This document shows, piece after piece, positions 36,505 through 48,354 of a DNA stretch of 64,000 nucleotides. Location: contig NZ_VKKH01000002.1 of the NCBI RefSeq assembly GCF_007197995.1, positions 1-64,000 of the forward strand, read 5' to 3'. This DNA comes from Aliiglaciecola sp. M165. GTDB lineage: Bacteria; Pseudomonadota; Gammaproteobacteria; Enterobacterales; Alteromonadaceae. The notes beneath the pieces were generated by a model that had not been told where the DNA came from, ran no database searches, and worked only from the letters and a program-made list of their open reading frames with translations. Every line of letters begins with the position of its first letter. The stretch's first letter is position 1. Both the position numbers and the translations under genes were made by a program.

Positions 36505-37707
36505 TTACAACGTAAATCTCGCATTCAATCCAAATACGTTGCGGTCGTATTGTAAATCAATAAGTGCGTTCACACTTTCACTTTCGCGCTCATCATATTG
36601 ATAATAGAGCTCAAACGAAAGCCATCGCCTAAATTCGTATTCAGTAGTAAAGCGCACAATCGTTAAATCATCTTCCCGACTGTTAGCACTGCCTTCGTAA
36701 ATATCATCAAAAGTCGAATACTGTAGTCTGGTTGAGAGTCTTTCCAACCAATCATGTTGCCAGGTAACACTGTACGACCGACGATTAATAAAATTACCCT
36801 CACCATTAGTTTCATCCGTATCGTTGGAAGTTGCAAAGGTTAACGTTGTTCGATCCAATGGCTGCCAAACCACACCTGCCGACCAATCGAAACCACTAAA
36901 CTTTTCCCTTTCCTGTGCGTCAAAACTTTTTTCTTGGTAACCCACTTTAAAATAGCTAGTTGTGGCGGCGGTTGTTTCCCATTGTATACCCAACAAAGCG
37001 CCACGATTCGTGCTGTCAAAGCTAGCTCCGCCGTCGACTGTAAAATCATAGGAAACTTCGGTGTTATAGGCCTCAATCACTAAATCAGTTAATGCACCAA
37101 GGCGATAAAAAAAGGATGCGCCGAGCGTAATGAAACTTCTATCTCGAACTAAGAAGATTTCTTCTTCTCCATCATAGTCCAATTCTCTATAACCCAAATT
37201 AACGTCAATTCGCCCGTCGGAGGTAAGTGCGCCATAAGAATAGACAACCTCTCCTTGCAACGCTTTGTAAGTATCAACCGTACCAAGTGTTTCACCTAAT
37301 CCGATTGAAAAAGCTGTACCTCTTGCATCATGTCCATCTTCGTATTCCAAAGATGACTTTGTTCTATGACGACTATTCAATTCATAATCTAACTGAACGG
37401 ATACAAAATGATCGGTGTAGTTGTCTTCCTCGCTTGACATATAATCGCCACGCTCGATGCGATAGCCAACTTGGAATTGATTTGCACCAAAACTGTTCAA
37501 TAATATTACCTCTGGAGCGATGGTTCGTTTCCAAGATTCAATTTGATCAGTACTTGAGCGGGTGACGTTGTCGTCTTTTTCCATTCCAATCTCTATTGCT
37601 GGGATCAACTGAAATCCACCGAGACGGATACCTCCAGGTTCTTGTGAATACACCCCTGTACTCATAGAAATCGCAACTGTCGCTACTGCAAAACGTTTAA
37701 TTTGCAT
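36505..37707 (-). CDS. Outer-membrane beta-barrel protein of the export operon (VpsM-like)
   Basis: A 400-residue protein with a signal peptide (to about YSQ, residue 22) and alternating beta-strands throughout, ending in an aromatic C-terminal residue pattern (FGLNARFTL) typical of outer-membrane barrels. FQLIPAIEIGMEKDDNVTRS resembles the start of the BBP2_2 / VpsM-type family. It begins the operon and is followed 16 bases later by the Wza-like gene. It is the likely outer-membrane partner for polymer exit. Confidence 0.85.
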   Translation of the reverse strand: MQIKRFAVATVAISMSTGVYSQEPGGIRLGGFQLIPAIEIGMEKDDNVTRSSTDQIESWKRTIAPEVILLNSFGANQFQVGYRIERGDYMSSEEDNYTDHFVSVQLDYELNSRHRTKSSLEYEDGHDARGTAFSIGLGETLGTVDTYKALQGEVVYSYGALTSDGRIDVNLGYRELDYDGEEEIFLVRDRSFITLGASFFYRLGALTDLVIEAYNTEVSYDFTVDGGASFDSTNRGALLGIQWETTAATTSYFKVGYQEKSFDAQEREKFSGFDWSAGVVWQPLDRTTLTFATSNDTDETNGEGNFINRRSYSVTWQHDWLERLSTRLQYSTFDDIYEGSANSREDDLTIVRFTTEYEFRRWLSFELYYQYDERESESVNALIDLQYDRNVFGLNARFTL

Positions 37708-37847
37708 TCCGTATTCCTCATTTATTTCCTACGACGAATTTGATAAAACAGTCAATCTAAACCAGCGAGATGACGATAATGCGTGCCATTCTTAGCTTAT
37801 TTGTACCTCAAGGACCATTTTAAATATTAACGTGATCAAGCAACCTA

Positions 37848-37863
37848 TGCGATATATGTGCCA
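37848..37863 (-). promoter_or_regulatory. Sigma-54 promoter of the export operon
   Basis: Minus-strand TGGCACATATATCGCA has a perfect -24 block (TGGCAC) and the GC of the -12 block at the exact 12-base offset (TCGCA instead of TTGCA). Predicted start near 37837, about 130 bases before ATG 37707. Confidence 0.6.
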
Positions 37864-38142
37864 CTCAAAATCTTTCGAAAGTTTATCGTTATTCATGAAT
37901 TTGTACCAGCATCAATGATGATGCCTGCAACATCGTTTATATTAGAGAAAATCAACACCTGAAATTATCCCAACGAATAAATACTCATACCTTAATTGTC
38001 TTATTTCTTTCATGCAGTAGCGGTAAAATCACCGTAGTTTGATAGTGTTCTGATAGTTCGGTTTGCTTCCGATGATGTCATCAATCACCTCAGTTACATG
38101 CTTTTTGGGTTCAATTTTCTTGTAATTAGATTAAACACGAAC

Positions 38143-38158
38143 TGGCATGTTTCATGCT
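38143..38158 (+). promoter_or_regulatory. Sigma-54-type promoter of the priming transferase gene
   Basis: Plus-strand TGGCATGTTTCATGCT has a good -24 block and the GC of the -12 block at the exact offset (ATGCT for TTGCT). Predicted start near 38169, giving a ~210-base leader to ATG 38382. Confidence 0.55.
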
Positions 38159-38167
38159 TTGTATTAT

Positions 38168-38187
38168 GTGAACACCCTGGTGTTCAC
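38168..38187. promoter_or_regulatory. 20-bp palindrome at the predicted transcription start
   Basis: GTGAACACC and GGTGTTCAC are perfect 9-base inverted arms around a two-base centre (CT). It coincides with the predicted +1 of the sigma-54 element. It could be an operator for a dimeric regulator or a 5' RNA hairpin; the tiny loop favours a DNA-binding site. Confidence 0.6.
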
Positions 38188-38381
38188 CCAATGCAGGCAT
38201 ATTTGCTATCAATCCGTGTGTTAATGGACCTTTTGTGACCATTTGAACAGCTCTTGAAGGCAATTTTGGTGCAACCTTGGGCAGTTCTAAGCAAAACCGT
38301 GTTCGTCAGCATCCAGTTGATTGTATGTAATTAGAGATACCTAGTAAGTGAGAAAGTGAAACTTTCTGACCGAGGGTGTAG

Positions 38382-39821
38382 ATGGGGAATCAAAGGATGG
38401 CAAAATTCAGAATAAACAACAATCGAAAAGGCGGCATAGTCCAGTCATACACAAGTAGTTTTTCGACCCTGTATCGATTAGTCGATCTTACTTGTATTAC
38501 TGTAATTTACTTCGCCTTGATGTATGTACAGAGCATTCAAATTGGTCCAGATGCGATAGCTATGCTGTTTCTGGCGATTACTTCGTTTCTACTTTTGGCC
38601 GAAGCTGCTGATTTATATCGCTCATGGCGTCTCGAATCGACGACACTTCTAATCCGTCACGCTTTAATATGTTGGGTCATTACCAGCTTTATTGTTGGTA
38701 CATTTGCATATTTCGCACCTTCTTTTGTTTTGCACAACGAAACTAACTTCTTTATTTGGTTATTTTCAACTGGCCCTGCGCTCGCTATTTGGAGAGTAGC
38801 ATTTAGAGAGCTACTCTTCTGGCAACGGAAAAAGGGATTCAACACCAGGTCAGCAATTGTAATTGGTGCAACGCAATCTGGTTATAACCTTGCTCATCAA
38901 ATATTGAATAATGAGCAGCTCGGTATTCGCTTTAAAGGGATCTACGATGACCGAACTGAAGACCGCCTACCTTTTGAGTTTACCAATCAAATAGCAGGGA
39001 AAATAAATGACGCCATTGAGCTGGCCAAACGCAATGAAGTTGACTTTATCTATATTGCACTGCCGATGAGTGCAGAAAAACGCATTATGCAAATACTCAA
39101 CATGTGCTCTGATACGACCTGTACCGTGTCGATTATTCCGAATTTCTTTATTTATAATTTGCTTAATGCTCGCTGGCAAACCTTGGGTTCTATCCAAACA
39201 CTTAGCGTTTTTGATACGCCATTTCAAGGTGCAAACAATGTGCTTAAACGCTTAGAAGACATTGTTTTCTCAATGGGTATTTTGAGCTTAATCGCTATCC
39301 CCATGCTATTTATTGCCCTGGCGGTAAAGTTGACGTCAAAGGGTCCTGCCATATTTAAACAAAAACGTTACGGTTTGGACGGCAAGCAAATTATGGTTTA
39401 TAAATTTCGCTCAATGAAAACCATGGATAACGGCCCAGACGTTAAACAGGCGACGAAGGATGATGATAGGTTTACGCCAATAGGTTCCTTCTTGCGACGC
39501 ACCTCTCTTGATGAATTGCCACAATTCATCAACGTTTTACAAGGACGTATGTCGATAGTTGGGCCGAGGCCCCATGCAATTGCGCATAATGAGCAGTATC
39601 GACAACTTATAGAGGGCTATATGCTCAGGCACAAAGTCAGACCTGGCATTACCGGGTGGGCACAGGTTAATGGCTTCAGAGGTGAAACCGAAACGGTTAA
39701 TAAAATGGTAAAGCGTGTTGAATACGACCTAGATTACATTCATCGCTGGTCTGTGTGGTTAGATGTTAAAATCATTCTTGCTACAGTGTTCAAGGGATTT
39801 ATTAATAAAAACGCATACTAA
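38382..39821 (+). CDS. Undecaprenyl-phosphate sugar phosphotransferase (VpsL/WcaJ-like priming enzyme)
   Basis: A 479-residue polyprenyl glycosylphosphotransferase. The N-terminal half has four to five membrane helices, followed by a CoA-binding-like Rossmann segment (VIGATQSGYNLAHQIL near 161-176) and the C-terminal catalytic domain with KQKRYGLDGKQIMVYKFRSM, LDELPQFINVLQGRMSIVGPRPHA and GITGWAQVNGFRG. It transfers glucose-1-P or galactose-1-P to undecaprenyl phosphate, initiating repeat-unit synthesis. It has a GAGGG ribosome site and is transcribed divergently from the export operon. A short hairpin follows. Confidence 0.92.
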   Translation: MGNQRMAKFRINNNRKGGIVQSYTSSFSTLYRLVDLTCITVIYFALMYVQSIQIGPDAIAMLFLAITSFLLLAEAADLYRSWRLESTTLLIRHALICWVITSFIVGTFAYFAPSFVLHNETNFFIWLFSTGPALAIWRVAFRELLFWQRKKGFNTRSAIVIGATQSGYNLAHQILNNEQLGIRFKGIYDDRTEDRLPFEFTNQIAGKINDAIELAKRNEVDFIYIALPMSAEKRIMQILNMCSDTTCTVSIIPNFFIYNLLNARWQTLGSIQTLSVFDTPFQGANNVLKRLEDIVFSMGILSLIAIPMLFIALAVKLTSKGPAIFKQKRYGLDGKQIMVYKFRSMKTMDNGPDVKQATKDDDRFTPIGSFLRRTSLDELPQFINVLQGRMSIVGPRPHAIAHNEQYRQLIEGYMLRHKVRPGITGWAQVNGFRGETETVNKMVKRVEYDLDYIHRWSVWLDVKIILATVFKGFINKNAY

Positions 39822-39827
39822 AAAATC

Positions 39828-39850
39828 AGGCGTCATATCGACGCCTTTCG
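39828..39850 (+). terminator. Weak hairpin after the priming transferase
   Basis: 7-bp stem (39828-39834 with 39840-39846) seven bases after the stop, followed by TTCGG without a strong T-tract. A possible terminator. Confidence 0.4.
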
Positions 39851-39928
39851 GCGCTATTGTTTTTAGCTGAGTTAGTGCCCAATCTAAGTCATTTGCCGCT
39901 TGAGCGTTTGTTTTTTACAACTAGGTCG

Positions 39929-40657
39929 TTAAGGTTCGATTAGAAAGTAAAGGGTCCTTGTTATCATTAACAGGGCCAATGCCGTCAATAACCATTTGAG
40001 AATGATCAGGAATCGCTGCGGTGAAATCATGCCTCGCAGCTGCTTGCCGAGATAAGAGCCAGCAATTGCTCCGACCACCAGCGCAATGATCTCGTGCAAA
40101 AAGGTGGCAAATGTAAAGCCAGCAAAACCAAATACAACGCACTTGGCAACATGTGATATCAACATAAACAACGCGTTTGTTGCTACGATCTTATCTTTGT
40201 CATCACTACGTTTTTTCAATAAAGTCGTCGTCAATGGGCCGGTAGCACCTACAATCAATCCCAACCCGGTTTGTAAAAATCCTATCAAAGCAAAGGACTC
40301 AAAACGTCTAAGTAGCCGATTAAAGGTTTCACTCCATTGAGAGGCGATGATGTACAGCCCAATCGCAATCGGAAAGATATCTGCTGGTACCGTAAAAACC
40401 ATGCTGCCAACCAATACAATGCCAACGACTGAGCCGACGATAAACCAAGGGAAAAATCGCCACAGAATATCACTCAGTGAGAACAACGCGCGCGAACCAT
40501 TACTGGCAATCTGAGTCACAGCATGAACAGGAATAATTGCTGGTGCGGGTAACATAAAGGGTAAAATAGCAATCAGCAACATGCCTCCGCCAAGCCCAAA
40601 TACGCCCGCAACCGTTGAGGTAAAAAGACTGACAAGAGCAAGAGAAACAATATCCAA
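39929..40657 (-). CDS. TauE/SafE-family sulfite exporter-like membrane permease
   Basis: A 242-residue protein with about eight hydrophobic segments. The N-terminal FGLGGGMLLIAIL and the HAVTQIASNGSR motif are the twin family signatures, and the second half repeats the pattern (GATGPLTTTLL). Family members export sulfite or organosulfonates; the substrate here is unknown. It is the last gene of a three-gene minus-strand unit (gap 12 bases to the DUF1905-like gene). Its nearness to sulfation genes may be coincidental. Confidence 0.88.
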   Translation of the reverse strand: MDIVSLALVSLFTSTVAGVFGLGGGMLLIAILPFMLPAPAIIPVHAVTQIASNGSRALFSLSDILWRFFPWFIVGSVVGIVLVGSMVFTVPADIFPIAIGLYIIASQWSETFNRLLRRFESFALIGFLQTGLGLIVGATGPLTTTLLKKRSDDKDKIVATNALFMLISHVAKCVVFGFAGFTFATFLHEIIALVVGAIAGSYLGKQLRGMISPQRFLIILKWLLTALALLMITRTLYFLIEP

Positions 40658-40669
40658 TACTCTACCTGT

Positions 40670-40951
40670 TTAAGAAACCTTGGGGCTAATCCGGATTGAC
40701 AACAAATCACCAGGGTTAATTTGCACCTTTTGGCAAATGACTTTGGTGATATCGATAAACCAGCAATCTCTGCCCTGCCCCCAGAATTTTAGGTTTCGAC
40801 TTCCCACGTTAACGCCATTAATTACTAACGTGACAGGTGTTTTACCCGAAATATCCCAGTGCTTGAGCAAGGTAGATGGTACTTCAATAAAACAAGGAAG
40901 CGCAGGATCTTTCTGCTTTAATACGGCTTGTAGCGTTGTAACATGAGCCAT
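40670..40951 (-). CDS. Small DUF1905-like protein
   Basis: A 93-residue protein with the pattern CFIEVPSTLL, TPVTLVINGVNVGSRNLKFWGQGRDCWFIDITK and INPGDLLSIRISPK, resembling a short DUF1905-type beta-barrel. Function unknown. Spacing is 14 bases from the upstream and 12 from the downstream gene, so it is co-transcribed with both. Confidence 0.6.
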   Translation of the reverse strand: MAHVTTLQAVLKQKDPALPCFIEVPSTLLKHWDISGKTPVTLVINGVNVGSRNLKFWGQGRDCWFIDITKVICQKVQINPGDLLSIRISPKVS

Positions 40952-40965
40952 GATATTTTAACCAG

Positions 40966-42363
40966 CTAGTAGATCGTAATTTCACTAGAAAACAAACGCA
41001 TCTGATTGTTGTCTTCATAAAAATAAAGTTGCTGGCTAAATGCGTCACCGCTAAATTCAATGAGATCATCAAAGCCAAACGCATCGTCACCCAAAATTTC
41101 GATAACTTCATCGAAACTTTGACCTTGTTTGACACCATTGAATTGCCAACGTAGCGAATTTGACCCGCCTTCGTATACATTTTCGACAAAGGTAAGCTTA
41201 TTCAATGAGTTCCCTTTTTCTTGCAGCACCAGTTGATGACCATACAAATACAAGTTCGACTTGGAGTCTAACCAACCTTTAGCAATCGGCGTGGCTGGCA
41301 GCATTTCTAAGGTTAATTGGTTGCGATCAGAATCCTCTAAATAGTCAGTTATTGCCGTCAACACTTCCGGAGCGCTATCGGTGCGTGGTACTGGCAGTGT
41401 TTGATGATGCTGTGATTGTAGGCTGAATCCGGTTATCACCTGATTAGCATACTCTTCACTTTTGCCATAATAACTGTCTGAAAATAGTGTGATTTGATTG
41501 TCACCTGATGTCAGGATTAAAACCGATTTAGAGGGCTTTGCATTGGGCAATATTTTTTGTGCCTGTTTGAACGAATCACCATTACCGATCAATCCATTGA
41601 CTTGCCACTTGGCTTCTTCGAACCTTTCGTCGAACGCCAATAAGTTAGTAAATTCTTTAGTAAACCAAGGGCTGCGCGAGCTAACTTTGGTCAAATTTCC
41701 GGCGACAAAAGATAACCAATGTTTTCTGCCATAGGCAATGAGTGCGGTCTCGTTGCTGGGCTGCATAACGAAGGTAGGCGTACCAAATTTCGCGATGACA
41801 TCCTTATAAGTCATACCTAATGTCACACCATAGATACCATTTTCAAAGGATACGTTGGCATTGGCAAGAGGAGGTGTGTGACGTTTCTCATTTTGTGGCA
41901 ACGTTAAGATAATTTCTTGCTGCCAGCCGCCAATACTGCCTAACTGCAATTGTTTTTGTGGTCGACCTGACTCATCAAAGGGCGTGGCTTTCTTAGCTAT
42001 GGATGGATCGGGTTGGCACTGGTTGATGATTTCAGCAGTCAATCTCACAATAGTGTGTTTGTCTCGATTTTTTGTCCAACTTTCTTTATCCCTTCCCTCA
42101 ATTCTACGATCGACTAACAATATCCCATCAGCGTTCAAGTCTTTTGCTTTGTTCAACAACTTTTTAATGATTCGGGCTGACGTATCTTGCATGCGAGCTT
42201 CGGTCAAAATGCCCTTTTCCTGTTCGACTTTTTGCGAAAACCTCACAGTATCGAGTAGCTCATAATCACACTGAGGAAAATACTTATAAACCTTGGGTTG
42301 AGCGAGAGTTGTCGCGGAAAACAAACTGATAAAGACAAAAAAACTGCCTGTCTTTGATAGCAT
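40966..42363 (-). CDS. Secreted protein of unknown function
   Basis: ATG 42363 is preferred to an upstream codon (36 bases earlier) because it gives a signal peptide (cleavage near TTLA) and has a GAAGG ribosome site. The 465-residue protein has an N-terminal part (~24-110) with ARIIKKLLNKAKDLNADGILLVDRR, resembling a YbjQ-like oligomerisation fold, then two related halves each containing GVTLGMTYKDVIAKFG- and FNGVKQGQSFDEVIEILG-type segments, a pattern of repeated small domains. No family recognised. Confidence 0.7.
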   Translation of the reverse strand: MLSKTGSFFVFISLFSATTLAQPKVYKYFPQCDYELLDTVRFSQKVEQEKGILTEARMQDTSARIIKKLLNKAKDLNADGILLVDRRIEGRDKESWTKNRDKHTIVRLTAEIINQCQPDPSIAKKATPFDESGRPQKQLQLGSIGGWQQEIILTLPQNEKRHTPPLANANVSFENGIYGVTLGMTYKDVIAKFGTPTFVMQPSNETALIAYGRKHWLSFVAGNLTKVSSRSPWFTKEFTNLLAFDERFEEAKWQVNGLIGNGDSFKQAQKILPNAKPSKSVLILTSGDNQITLFSDSYYGKSEEYANQVITGFSLQSQHHQTLPVPRTDSAPEVLTAITDYLEDSDRNQLTLEMLPATPIAKGWLDSKSNLYLYGHQLVLQEKGNSLNKLTFVENVYEGGSNSLRWQFNGVKQGQSFDEVIEILGDDAFGFDDLIEFSGDAFSQQLYFYEDNNQMRLFSSEITIY

Positions 42364-42422
42364 ACTGACCTTCAAAATGTGTATTGATTGAAGGCACACC
42401 TTAACGCAAGGCCTAGGCAGTT

Positions 42423-45641
<3,219 letters not shown>

Positions 45642-45832
45642 TCACCATGTTTTAAACTTATACTATTTGTAATATTTTTTACAAGGTTGCTTTAAATAAT
45701 GCGGTACATTTTTCTTTTAAGTCATAGGAAAGCCTTTACAATATGTCCGCTTGGGTGATTAACACAAAAAGATTTTCTGATCTTTGTTAGCACTGAAGCA
45801 GTTTAAACTGCAAATTTTATTTGAGGAACTCA

Positions 45833-46375
45833 ATGTCTCAACCCGACTTTTCTATTGGCTTGTTTTACGGATCGACGACCTGCTACACCGAAATGGCCGC
45901 AGAAAAGATCCAGGAAGCGCTAAACACTCTATTTGATTTCCCCATTGTTGAACTGTTCAACATAAAAGATGTGAGTTTACACAAGGCTGAAAAATATGAC
46001 TTGCTCATATTTGGTATCTCCACTTGGGATTTTGGCGAATTGCAAGAAGACTGGGAGTCAAGCTGGGACGATATCAAGCAGCTAAATCTTCAAGGAAAAA
46101 CCGTCGCATTGTTTGGTCTGGGTGATCAAATGGGTTACGCCGACTGGTTTCAAGATGCGCTAGGTATGCTGCATGACGAATTAGCGACTTTGAAATGTGA
46201 TTTTATCGGCTATTGGCCAAACCAAGGATATGAATTCACCCACTCCAGAGGCCTTACTGCAGACAAAAGTCACTTTGTGGGTTTGTCCTTAGACGATGAA
46301 AATCAATACGATTTGACCGAAGAACGCGTGCAAACCTGGTGTGAACAGCTTTTAGCTGAAATAAGCGATTTGTAG
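45833..46375 (+). CDS. Flavodoxin
   Basis: A 180-residue flavodoxin starting at ATG 45833 with a GAGG ribosome site. The FMN phosphate loop [14 protein letters not shown] (residues 13-26), [12 protein letters not shown] in the 50s loop and [17 protein letters not shown] near 95-110 are conserved, with [10 protein letters not shown] resembling long-chain FldA/FldB proteins. It transfers electrons to reductases. The downstream metallopeptidase-like gene begins nine bases later. Confidence 0.93.
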   Translation: MSQPDFSIGLFYGSTTCYTEMAAEKIQEALNTLFDFPIVELFNIKDVSLHKAEKYDLLIFGISTWDFGELQEDWESSWDDIKQLNLQGKTVALFGLGDQMGYADWFQDALGMLHDELATLKCDFIGYWPNQGYEFTHSRGLTADKSHFVGLSLDDENQYDLTEERVQTWCEQLLAEISDL

Positions 46376-46383
46376 AACCCCAA

Positions 46384-47175
46384 GTGGATGCAGATAGACT
46401 TCCCCGAATTCAGCGCCCCTACTATAGAAATGGGATACAACACAGAGGCGGTGCTGATGTCAGTTTCAACGACATCAATAAGGTGTTTGGTTTTAAGACG
46501 GTCCAAATTGGCAAGTGGGTAACTAAGCACGAGCAACAACTAGCCGCCAATCTGTTTTTTGACGCGTTGTGCGATTTGATGGATATCCTTCACGTTCCAG
46601 AGCAGGTTATTTCACTCAATGGAAGCCTTTCTTTGGCCTTTGGTGTGGGCGGTCAAAAACATAGCAGTGCCCATTACCATGTGCAAAAACGCCAGTTGGC
46701 GTTAGCTAAAAACGCTGGAGGTGGTGCCCTGGCTCACGAATGGTTCCATGCATTTGATCACTATATTTGCAACAAGGTTTTTGTTAACCCTGCCCCGTTG
46801 TCATTCGCATCTAACAATTGGTTAGAAAACGATGAAGATGTCGTTCACCCTTTAAATGAGCTGTTGTTTGACTGGTTCAAGTGTCTGTTTTTGGATGAGC
46901 GCGGGAGCGAGCCAAGCGATTATGTGCAGCGCTGCGCATTGGCCGACAAATCGATGCAATTTTACTACTATGCGCAACCTCAAGAATTGGCCGCAAGGGC
47001 ATTTGAAGCTTGTATTCAGGACCATTCGATAAAAAACACCTTTTTGGTACAGGGAACTAAACAGACTGTTGAAGCAAAAGTGGGTATCTATCCCACTGAT
47101 CAACACAGAGATCAGAGCAGTCAGCGAATATTAGAATATTTTAGGCACTTAGGGCGGGCACTTAGTTCAGCTTAA
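46384..47175 (+). CDS. CLCA_X-type protein with HEXXH metallopeptidase-like motif
   Basis: A 263-residue protein starting at GTG 46384 (the only usable start after an upstream in-frame stop). It has FGFKTVQIGKWVTKHEQQ, FGVGGQKHSSAHY and a zinc-site HEWFHAFDHY motif at 118-127 (HEXXH at 118-122), features of the CLCA_X family / large polyvalent LPD1-like domain also found in phage and plasmid proteins. Function unknown, a zinc protease is possible. Close spacing to flavodoxin suggests co-transcription. Confidence 0.7.
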   Translation: MDADRLPRIQRPYYRNGIQHRGGADVSFNDINKVFGFKTVQIGKWVTKHEQQLAANLFFDALCDLMDILHVPEQVISLNGSLSLAFGVGGQKHSSAHYHVQKRQLALAKNAGGGALAHEWFHAFDHYICNKVFVNPAPLSFASNNWLENDEDVVHPLNELLFDWFKCLFLDERGSEPSDYVQRCALADKSMQFYYYAQPQELAARAFEACIQDHSIKNTFLVQGTKQTVEAKVGIYPTDQHRDQSSQRILEYFRHLGRALSSA

Positions 47176-47351
47176 CCAGTACCAGCGCAAGATCGAGAGC
47201 AATCTTAACTGATCCGAAGAACGATCACTGCGCCAACCTAGCCGCAAAAAATGCGAATTTTGTTAACGAATTCAACATAACTCATTTACTCAGGCCCCAA
47301 AGTAATTCTATACTAGGGTAATTGACGATTAATCACTGTGGTTTACTATCT

Positions 47352-47762
47352 ATGAGAAAAAAGAAACACGGCTCTGCTGACGACGAAGCGCAAATTGACA
47401 TGACTCCCATGCTCGACATTGTATTCATCATGTTGATCTTCTTCATTGTGACGACGTCTTTCGTAAAAGAGCAAGGCTTAATGGCAAATCGTCCCAAAAC
47501 ACCCGATGCGCCGCCTCCACCAAGCAATGCAAAAACATTGGCCATACGTATTGACCAGAACGGTACTATCGTTATGGACAACCGTGAGGTGGATATTCGC
47601 CGTGTTGTTGCCAACATTCAGAGCTTCCTGGCTGAAAACAATACAGATTCAGCTGCGATTCAAGCACATCCCAAAACCAAGCACGGTGTTGTGGTTGAAG
47701 TGATGAACCAGGCAAAAGAAGCAGGGATAGACAAAGTTTCGATTCTGGTTAAAGACAGTTAA
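47352..47762 (+). CDS. ExbD/TolR-family biopolymer transport protein
   Basis: ATG 47352 (136 residues) is preferred to an in-frame TTG 30 bases earlier since it gives the canonical short N terminus. One TM helix with IDMTPMLDIVFIMLIFFIVTTSF-type sequence (Asp before the helix and in it), then a periplasmic domain. ExbD and TolR work with an ExbB/TolQ proton channel to energise TonB or TolA; no partner gene lies next to it here. It has its own terminator. Confidence 0.92.
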   Translation: MRKKKHGSADDEAQIDMTPMLDIVFIMLIFFIVTTSFVKEQGLMANRPKTPDAPPPPSNAKTLAIRIDQNGTIVMDNREVDIRRVVANIQSFLAENNTDSAAIQAHPKTKHGVVVEVMNQAKEAGIDKVSILVKDS

Positions 47763-47786
47763 CCACTGCTAACTTTCAGATACTGA

Positions 47787-47815
47787 AAAGCCCCTTTAAA
47801 GGGGCTTTTTTATTT
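47787..47815 (+). terminator. Intrinsic terminator of the exbD-like gene
   Basis: Arms 47787-47797 and 47800-47810 form a GC-rich stem followed by TTTTTT on the plus strand, 25 bases past the stop. Confidence 0.92.
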
Positions 47816-47842
47816 CTGTAACCAGTAACTCGATAAGCTTAT

Positions 47843-48220
47843 TCAAACAAAATCTTTAACGATCCGTTTCACTGACCTGTGATGGATAGGTATATGCACA
47901 TCATCTGCAACGTGGTCAGCTGGGTAGCCGTATAATCCAAAACGATTGTCTTTGCTGTGAGAAATAATGACGAGATTCTCAGGGGGCTGGTCGATATTGC
48001 CGCGGAAGGGATCGATAACAGGCACTTCATATCTTCCCAAACGAACTATCCCAATGCGCCTACCGCTGCGATAAATGTAACGATCAAACACTGGTGACTT
48101 TAAAATGCAATACACAGCAAATTTAGGTAACTGCAATGGGATACCTTGCCAAACTAGCTGCACAACCTGTAATTCGTCCACTAAGTGGGTAATAGACTCA
48201 GGAAGTTCTATATCACTCAT
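47843..48220 (-). CDS. CheW-like protein
   Basis: A 125-residue protein. The core GIVRLGRYEVPVIDPFRG followed by LVIISHSKDNRFGLYGYPADHV resembles the beta-strand pattern of CheW domains, where a hydrophobic VPVID segment leads into VGLxVD. A complete match to CheW cannot be made by eye; it may be an adaptor in signalling. It stands alone on the minus strand between two convergent/divergent genes. Confidence 0.5.
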   Translation of the reverse strand: MSDIELPESITHLVDELQVVQLVWQGIPLQLPKFAVYCILKSPVFDRYIYRSGRRIGIVRLGRYEVPVIDPFRGNIDQPPENLVIISHSKDNRFGLYGYPADHVADDVHIPIHHRSVKRIVKDFV

Positions 48221-48354
48221 AAGTCACCTTATTTCTTCGTCTTCTGTTTAACTATAGCAACTAAACAGGATATCGGAGAATTTTCAGCAAATCAGCATTT
48301 CAGCAATGCAGGCTGACACAACGTTTCCGTACCCCAGTATAGCGTTGTGTATAG

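Larger units (their letters stand above)
37708..38381. other. Divergent regulatory region between export operon and priming transferase
   Basis: 674 bases with no supported ORF. It holds sigma-54-type elements facing both ways (37848-37863 minus, 38143-38158 plus), a near-perfect palindrome at 38168-38187 and a small CTTTCGAAAG palindrome at 37872-37881. Its length suggests enhancer-binding sites. Confidence 0.65.
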
